From contig NZ_JAPNLH010000023.1 in NCBI RefSeq assembly GCF_026627425.1, forward strand, positions 1 through 46,707: DNA of 46,707 bases, in the 5' to 3' direction. Numbering within the stretch: the first letter of the stretch is position 1; each line of letters starts with the position of its first letter. Shown piece by piece: positions 42,164-46,707 of the stretch. Made by a program: the position numbers and the translations under genes. Under the pieces are notes generated by a model that was not told where the DNA came from, made no database searches, and was given only the letters and a program-made list of their open reading frames with translations. This DNA is from Arthrobacter endolithicus (GTDB taxonomy: Bacteria; Actinomycetota; Actinomycetes; Actinomycetales; Micrococcaceae).

Positions 42164-42437
42164 GGTGCCCGTCACAGCCGCCCCGGGGCGAACCCTCAAT
42201 TGGCCGGGCCGCACCGGGCTGGCGTTGTAGCATGGCTGATGAACTAATACTTAAGAAGATCGCGTTTGTGGTTGCCCCAGCGGAGTGGAGCAGGTCGAGT
42301 AGATCCGTCCGTGGCAGGCCGTTGTCGATGCCGGCGGCAGCCCCGGGCTGGTATCCACCGAATCCAGCAAGGCACCGGCGGTTCATAACGAGCCTACAGA
42401 CGGACATCCGCAACGTGAGCGGCAGCTTGATGAAGAC

Positions 42438-42680
42438 TCATTCACCTGCACCGAAAAGGGCTGCACCCTGGTGACCGGCGTCATCAACTATCACGTGGGG
42501 AAGGGCGGTCCTTTTTTCGTAGCGGGCCAGCGCGTCCTGGACCACGCACCGCTGGCCCGCCGCAGTGAAGTATTCGTCGCCGCGAAGGGGTTCCCATGGG
42601 CCCAGAAACTCCCGATTCACTCGTAGCAATTCGGCCAGAGCCGGTACATCGCTGCGGGTTATATGTCTGGTGGAGATCAC
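42438..42680 (-). pseudogene. GNAT acetyltransferase, 5' fragment
   Basis: 80 codons resembling only the first third of a RimJ/RimL-type N-acetyltransferase (ALAELLRVNREFLGPWEP, DEYFTAAGQR, ALPHVIVDD). Homology seems to end near 42475, after which HQGAALFGAGE and a stop follow; the acetyl-CoA-binding core is missing. The flank 42295-42475 reads on the plus strand as an open frame without start (VVDAGGSPGLVSTE, EDSFTCTEKGCTLV), perhaps debris of another gene. So two gene remnants seem to have been joined here. Confidence 0.6.
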
Positions 42681-42838
42681 CGGTCAATGATCGCATGGGC
42701 GCCGGCGCAGAGACATAAAATGAACCATGGCCCGAGAACTGTTCTTGGTTATGGGACGTGCCGCTCGGTGCGGAATTGATCGGGCCACACGGCACCGGGC
42801 AGAACGAAGGCAGCTTCCCCTAGCAGAAAAGAGACAGC

Positions 42839-45229
42839 ATGAGCTCGGACATCAGGACGGAACTGGAGTCGGCTGTGCGGCACGTTGGTGACAGCCACGA
42901 TCTGATCCGGGTGCAGGGCGCACGCGTCAACAACCTCAAGGACGTCAGCGTCGAGCTCCCAAAGCGTCGGCTCACGGTCTTTACCGGCGTCTCCGGTTCG
43001 GGCAAGAGCTCCCTCGTTTTCGGCACGATTGCCGCCGAATCGCAGCGGATGATCAACGAGACCTACAGCGCCTTTGTGCAGGGCTTCATGCCGACACTGG
43101 CACGTCCAGACGTCGACGTGCTGGACGGGCTGACGACGGCGATCCTGGTTGACCAGGAGCGGATGGGCGCCAATCCGCGGTCCACCGTCGGCACGGTCAC
43201 CGATGCAAACGCGATGTTGCGGATCGTCTTCAGCCGGCTCGGGAAGCCTTACATCGGCTCGCCCCAGGCGTTTTCCTTCAACGTCGCCTCGATCTCCGGC
43301 GCCGGGGCAGTGAGCATCGAGCGCGGCGGCCGAATGACTAAGGAGAAGCGAAGCTTCAGCGTCCTGGGCGGGATGTGCCCGCGCTGCGAGGGCCGGGGCT
43401 CGGTGAACGACATCGATCTGACCGAGCTCTACGATGACGGCAAATCGCTCAATGCGGGTGCGCTCACGATCCCGGGCTACAGCATGGACGGCTGGTACGG
43501 GCGGATCTTCGGCGGCTGTGGCTTCTTCGACCCGGACAAGGCGATCAAAAAGTTCACCAAGAAGGAGCTCGACGATCTCCTCTACAAGGAGCCCACCAAA
43601 ATCAAGGTCGACGGCATCAACCTGACCTATGAAGGTCTGATCCCGAAGATCCAGAAGTCGATGCTATCCAAAGGCGTTGACTCGTTGCAGCCGCACATCC
43701 GGGCCTTCGTGGAGCGGGCGGTCACCTTTACCACGTGCCCCGAATGCGACGGAACAAGGCTCAGCGCGGAGGCCCGGTCGTCGAAGATCAAGGGGATCAA
43801 CATCGCCGAAGCCTGCGCGATGCAGATCAGCGATCTGGCCGGCTGGGCAGGCGGAATCGATGAACCGTCGGTGGCACCGTTGCTTAAGGCGCTCGGTGAC
43901 ACCCTCGACTCTTTCGTGGACATCGGGTTGGGGTACCTCAGTCTTAGCCGCCCGGCCAGCACGCTCTCCGGTGGTGAATCGCAGCGGACCAAAATGATCC
44001 GGCACCTCGGTTCCTCACTCACCGACGTCACCTACGTCTTCGACGAACCGACGATCGGGCTGCACCCCCATGACATCGCACGGATGAACAATCTTTTGCT
44101 GCAACTGCGCGACAAGGGCAACACCGTGCTGGTCGTGGAACATAAACCTGAGCTGATCGCGATAGCCGATCACGTCGTCGACCTCGGTCCGCGCGCCGGC
44201 TCAGAAGGTGGCCAGGTGATGTTCGAGGGCACCGTTGAGGGGCTGCGGGCCACCGACACTATCACCGGACGGCACCTGGACGACCGCGCATCTCTGAAGG
44301 AACAGGTGCGCAAACCTTCCGGGACGCTGGACGTGCGTGGTGCCAACGCCAACAACCTTGTGAACGTCGACGTCGACATCCCCCTCGGGGTCCTTACCGT
44401 CATCACCGGGGTGGCCGGCTCGGGTAAGAGCTCGCTGATCCGCGGCTCGGTATCCGGACGGGACGGTGTGGTGTCAATTGACCAAGGGGCAATCCGCGGT
44501 TCGCGCCGGAGCAACCCGGCAACGTACACCGGGCTCCTGGACCCGATCCGCAAGGCCTTCGCCAAGGAGAACGGCGTGAAGCCGGCGCTGTTCAGCGCCA
44601 ATTCGGAGGGCGCCTGCCCCAACTGCAACGGCGCCGGTGTCATCTACACGGACCTGGCAATGATGGCCGGTGTCGCCGCTCCCTGTGAGGTCTGCGATGG
44701 AAAGCGGTTCCAGGCGCCGGTGCTCGAGTACCGGCTCGCCGGCAAGGACATCAGCGAAGTGCTCGCGATGCCCGTCGCCGAAGCTGCGGCCTTCTTCGGC
44801 GACGGCGGGGCGAATCTGCCGGCCGCCCACAAGATCCTCGTACGGCTCGCCGACGTCGGACTTGGCTACCTCACCCTCGGCCAGCCACTCACCACGCTGT
44901 CCGGAGGTGAGCGACAGCGGATCAAGCTGGCCACGCATCTGGGGGAGAAGGGCGGGGTCTACGTACTTGATGAGCCGACCGCCGGACTTCACCTCGCTGA
45001 CGTCGAAAACCTTCTCGGCCTAGTCGACCGGCTCGTTGACTCCGGCAAGTCGGTCGTCGTCGTCGAGCACCACCAGGCTGTCATGGCGCACGCCGACTGG
45101 ATCATCGATATCGGCCCCGGTGCGGGCCATGACGGCGGCCACATCGTCTTCGAGGGCACGCCCGCCGACCTCGTCGCCGCCCGTTCGACGCTGACGGGCC
45201 AGTACCTCGCGGAATACGTCAGCGCCTAA
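42839..45229 (+). CDS. UvrA2/DrrC-like ABC-class ATPase
   Basis: 796-residue double ATPase of the UvrA family, shorter than UvrA proper (about 950) through reduction of the UvrB-binding/insertion parts. Walker A motifs GVSGSGKSS (50-58) and GVAGSGKSS (524-532), signatures LSGGESQR and LSGGERQR, Walker [10 protein letters not shown] and VLDEPTAGL. Zinc-type pairs [24 protein letters not shown] and CEVCDGKR remain. This class includes DrrC, linked to daunorubicin resistance, so drug or DNA-adduct tolerance is possible. Start MSSDIRTE at 42839 with a modest aaagaga site. The IS3 remnant lies 350 bp downstream. Confidence 0.9.
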   Translation: MSSDIRTELESAVRHVGDSHDLIRVQGARVNNLKDVSVELPKRRLTVFTGVSGSGKSSLVFGTIAAESQRMINETYSAFVQGFMPTLARPDVDVLDGLTTAILVDQERMGANPRSTVGTVTDANAMLRIVFSRLGKPYIGSPQAFSFNVASISGAGAVSIERGGRMTKEKRSFSVLGGMCPRCEGRGSVNDIDLTELYDDGKSLNAGALTIPGYSMDGWYGRIFGGCGFFDPDKAIKKFTKKELDDLLYKEPTKIKVDGINLTYEGLIPKIQKSMLSKGVDSLQPHIRAFVERAVTFTTCPECDGTRLSAEARSSKIKGINIAEACAMQISDLAGWAGGIDEPSVAPLLKALGDTLDSFVDIGLGYLSLSRPASTLSGGESQRTKMIRHLGSSLTDVTYVFDEPTIGLHPHDIARMNNLLLQLRDKGNTVLVVEHKPELIAIADHVVDLGPRAGSEGGQVMFEGTVEGLRATDTITGRHLDDRASLKEQVRKPSGTLDVRGANANNLVNVDVDIPLGVLTVITGVAGSGKSSLIRGSVSGRDGVVSIDQGAIRGSRRSNPATYTGLLDPIRKAFAKENGVKPALFSANSEGACPNCNGAGVIYTDLAMMAGVAAPCEVCDGKRFQAPVLEYRLAGKDISEVLAMPVAEAAAFFGDGGANLPAAHKILVRLADVGLGYLTLGQPLTTLSGGERQRIKLATHLGEKGGVYVLDEPTAGLHLADVENLLGLVDRLVDSGKSVVVVEHHQAVMAHADWIIDIGPGAGHDGGHIVFEGTPADLVAARSTLTGQYLAEYVSA

Positions 45230-45582
45230 GCAGGGCTGAACTGCGGAAACGTAAAAATCGTCATGCAACGGGAGTTCTTGCAGCTACTGCTACTCTCGTG
45301 GGTTGAGCGCCGATAATCAACATTATGTCAAGTAGAAGTACTCTGTGGGTTGCATTGGATGAATCGCAAGTGATGATCGGCGCTGCTCCCTCCCCTGTGG
45401 CGCTGACACTGGATGGAGCACAATTTGCGGAGGTTTCGATGCAGCTACACGGCCCTGAACGGGTGCACCTGGCGCAATCGTTGCCCGTCCTTCTCAAACG
45501 GCGCATGGGCCGCACTCCCCTACCGCGTTGCGGGCATCCTTCTACTGCTCAACGCCCCAACGGCCATCAGTTTTTTCCTACC
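45230..45582. other. Intergenic, no supported gene
   Basis: 353 bp between the UvrA-like gene and the IS element, more AT-rich than the flanks. A plus-strand frame around 45495-45590 reads WAALPYRVAGILLLLNAP, membrane-like, and may be a gene relic. No terminator was recognised. Confidence 0.4.
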
Positions 45583-46586
45583 TGAATCGTCCCGTGTTTT
45601 ATGCCGTTTTCTATTGAGAGAATGGATAGCATGCCCAAGCAGTACACTCCCGAAGTTAAGAGCCGTGCCGTGTCCTACGTGATGGACCGGTTGGATCGTT
45701 ATAAGTCTGTCTATGCTGCGTGTGCTGAGATGGCGCCGAATCTCAATGTTGGTAAAGAAGCGTTGCGACGCTGGGTTCTCCAAGCACAGGTTGATGCCGG
45801 TGACAGGACAGGGCCAAGCAGTGATGAACTCGCCGAGATCAAAGCACTCAAATCCAAGGTCAAGGACCTTGAAGAAGTGAATGAAATCCTGAAACAGTCA
45901 GCGATTTTCTTCGCGAGGGAGCTGGACCCTCGCCGTCACTAATTACTGAGTTCATCGATCAGCAACGTGAACGTGGCTACGCAGTCCAGCAGATCTGCCA
46001 GGCCCTGAATATTCAGGGCGTGAAGGTCTCTGCCCGCACGTATCGCAGCTGGAAAGCAGATGAGCCCGCACCGCGCGTTGTTACCGACGCGTTGATCCTC
46101 AACAAACTCTATGACCTGCAGAAACCTGATCAGAAGACGCTCAAGCTGAACCCTGAAGTGCTTTATGGTCGACGGAAAATGCGTGTCTGGTTGCAGCGTA
46201 ACGGGTTCGCCGATATCTCCAAGCACACCGTGGACCGGCTGATGCGTGTTGCTGGAATGAAGGGTTTGGTGCGGGGGCGCAGGACGACTACGACGATCCG
46301 TTCCAAGGACAAAATCCGGGCCAAGGACCTGTTGAACAGGAACTTCTTCACCGATGCCCCGAACAAGGATTGGGTCACGGATTTTACGTATGTTCCGATT
46401 CGTGGCGGGTTTGCTTATGTGTCCTTCGTGATCGACTTGTTCTCCCGCAGAATCTTGTCGTGGGCGTCCTCCACATCGCATGACACCGCGTTCGTGGAGG
46501 AGGCTCTGAAGCTGGCTCTCTGGCAGCGCCGCACTGAACGACACCCGCTGGCCAGGCCTGTGCTCGGCACCGTCCACCATAGCGAT
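45583..46586 (+). mobile_element. IS3-family insertion sequence, interrupted
   Basis: OrfA/OrfB pair of an IS3-family element. The left end is probably at tgaatcgtcccgtg (45583), which has the TG start and look of IS3 terminal repeats. The element breaks after the second catalytic Asp of OrfB (46586), where unrelated sequence begins; the right end is not in the window. Confidence 0.75.
45631..45942 (+). CDS. IS3-family transposase OrfA
   Basis: 103 residues: helix-turn-helix (about 5-50: YTPEVKSRAVSYVMD, VGKEALRRWV) and a leucine-zipper helix (66-92, ALKSKVKDLEEVNEILKQ) ending FFARELDPRRH. It binds the terminal repeats and regulates transposition. OrfB lies in the -1 frame, open from 45885, so a programmed -1 shift near gattttctt (45903-45911) would make OrfAB. 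Confidence 0.88.
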   Translation: MPKQYTPEVKSRAVSYVMDRLDRYKSVYAACAEMAPNLNVGKEALRRWVLQAQVDAGDRTGPSSDELAEIKALKSKVKDLEEVNEILKQSAIFFARELDPRRH

Positions 46587-46634
46587 TATGCCGAGGAAAA
46601 CGTTAAGCCGAGCTTGGTGCGCTTGCCCTGGTGA
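45903..46634 (+). pseudogene. IS3-family transposase OrfB, truncated
   Basis: DDE integrase subunit in the -1 frame of OrfA. N-terminal HTH_21 region (ITEFIDQQRERGYAVQQIC, YGRRKMRVWLQRNGF), first catalytic Asp in DWVTDFTYV, second in HHSD (D encoded at 46584-46586). The usual continuation to the DDE glutamate is replaced by YAEENVKPSLVRLPW and a stop, so the catalytic glutamate is gone and the enzyme should be inactive. The break is abrupt, as from insertion of another element. Confidence 0.82.
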
Positions 46635-46673
46635 TTCGGGGGTCTCCGTCCCGTTCCTCGGCTTAACGTTTCC
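46595..46673. repeat. Inverted repeat just past the IS3 break
   Basis: ggaaaacgttaagccgag (46595-46612) faces ctcggcttaacgtttcc (46657-46673); 17 of 18 positions pair with a one-base gap, loop about 44 nt. It begins 9 bp after the OrfB break and could be the end of the inserted element. Confidence 0.65.
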
Positions 46674-46707
46674 TGCTATCTCAGTGAGTAGAGTAGCTGA
46701 AGTTTGT

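Noticed and set aside
45413-45682. Frame with membrane-like WAALPYRVAGILLLLNAP
   Set aside because: Too short, and it runs into the IS left end; no start or family match, so only noted as a possible relic.

Overview
The window reads as chromosome of a high-GC Gram-positive actinobacterium, most likely a Micrococcaceae member close to Arthrobacter. The reasons are a complete Pup-proteasome locus, mycothiol synthesis (mshC), RbpA, a naturally fused PafBC, an actinobacterial polyprenol-phosphate mannosyltransferase, GTG/TTG starts and many apparently leaderless genes. The assignment is inferred from gene content and family resemblance; no database search was run.

Layout. 1-2625: two tandem cold-shock genes (the first cut by the window edge), a basic/disordered protein with a small beta domain, and an aldo/keto reductase, all on the minus strand. 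3067-8241: a DinB/TIGR03085-type protein, an 18-bp tandem repeat array, tRNA-Leu(GAG) with a palindromic terminator, an M20 peptidase and acyl-CoA dehydrogenase pair, a DUF5703 protein, a small acidic protein and a second aldo/keto reductase. 8387-13645: uppP, mshC, a PAC2 protein, a HAD hydrolase and a site-2 protease with a CBS tail. 13831-23199: the protein-tagging and degradation operon trmI-arc/mpa-dop-pup-prcB-prcA-pafA followed by two FKBP prolyl isomerases, ending in a strong terminator. 23291-30064: pafBC, an uncharacterised membrane-anchored protein, tatA, tatC and the helicase helY. 30129-33114: an amidohydrolase, a noncoding stretch with good signs of a structured transcript, and a Ppm1-type glycosyltransferase. 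33205-42151: rbpA with a SigR/SigH-type promoter, an ABC exporter, an SPFH/NfeD pair, a YczE-like membrane protein, an RlmA-like methyltransferase, a cupin, a membrane-fused molybdopterin oxidoreductase and peptide deformylase. 42152-46707: a more plastic end with a truncated acetyltransferase, a UvrA2/DrrC-like ATPase and a broken IS3-family element.

How the genes work together. Pup is deamidated by Dop and ligated to lysines by PafA. Arc/Mpa recognises and unfolds pupylated proteins and feeds them to the PrcA/PrcB 20S core. PafBC next door is the known DNA-damage activator of this locus neighbourhood. TatA and TatC export folded proteins. UppP, MshC and RbpA serve wall-lipid recycling, thiol redox and transcription.

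The most unusual signals are: (i) about a dozen genes whose start codon sits 6-7 nt after a TAnnnT box, i.e. leaderless; (ii) 15-18-bp tandem repeats recurring both between genes and inside linkers of conserved enzymes (MshC, Dop, TatA tail, YczE tail, the protein after PafBC); (iii) a candidate noncoding RNA or leader at about 32046-32280 with its own promoter and terminator; and (iv) a tandem cold-shock duplication that is identical over the visible coding part. No CRISPR array, prophage or clearly new multi-gene system was found.
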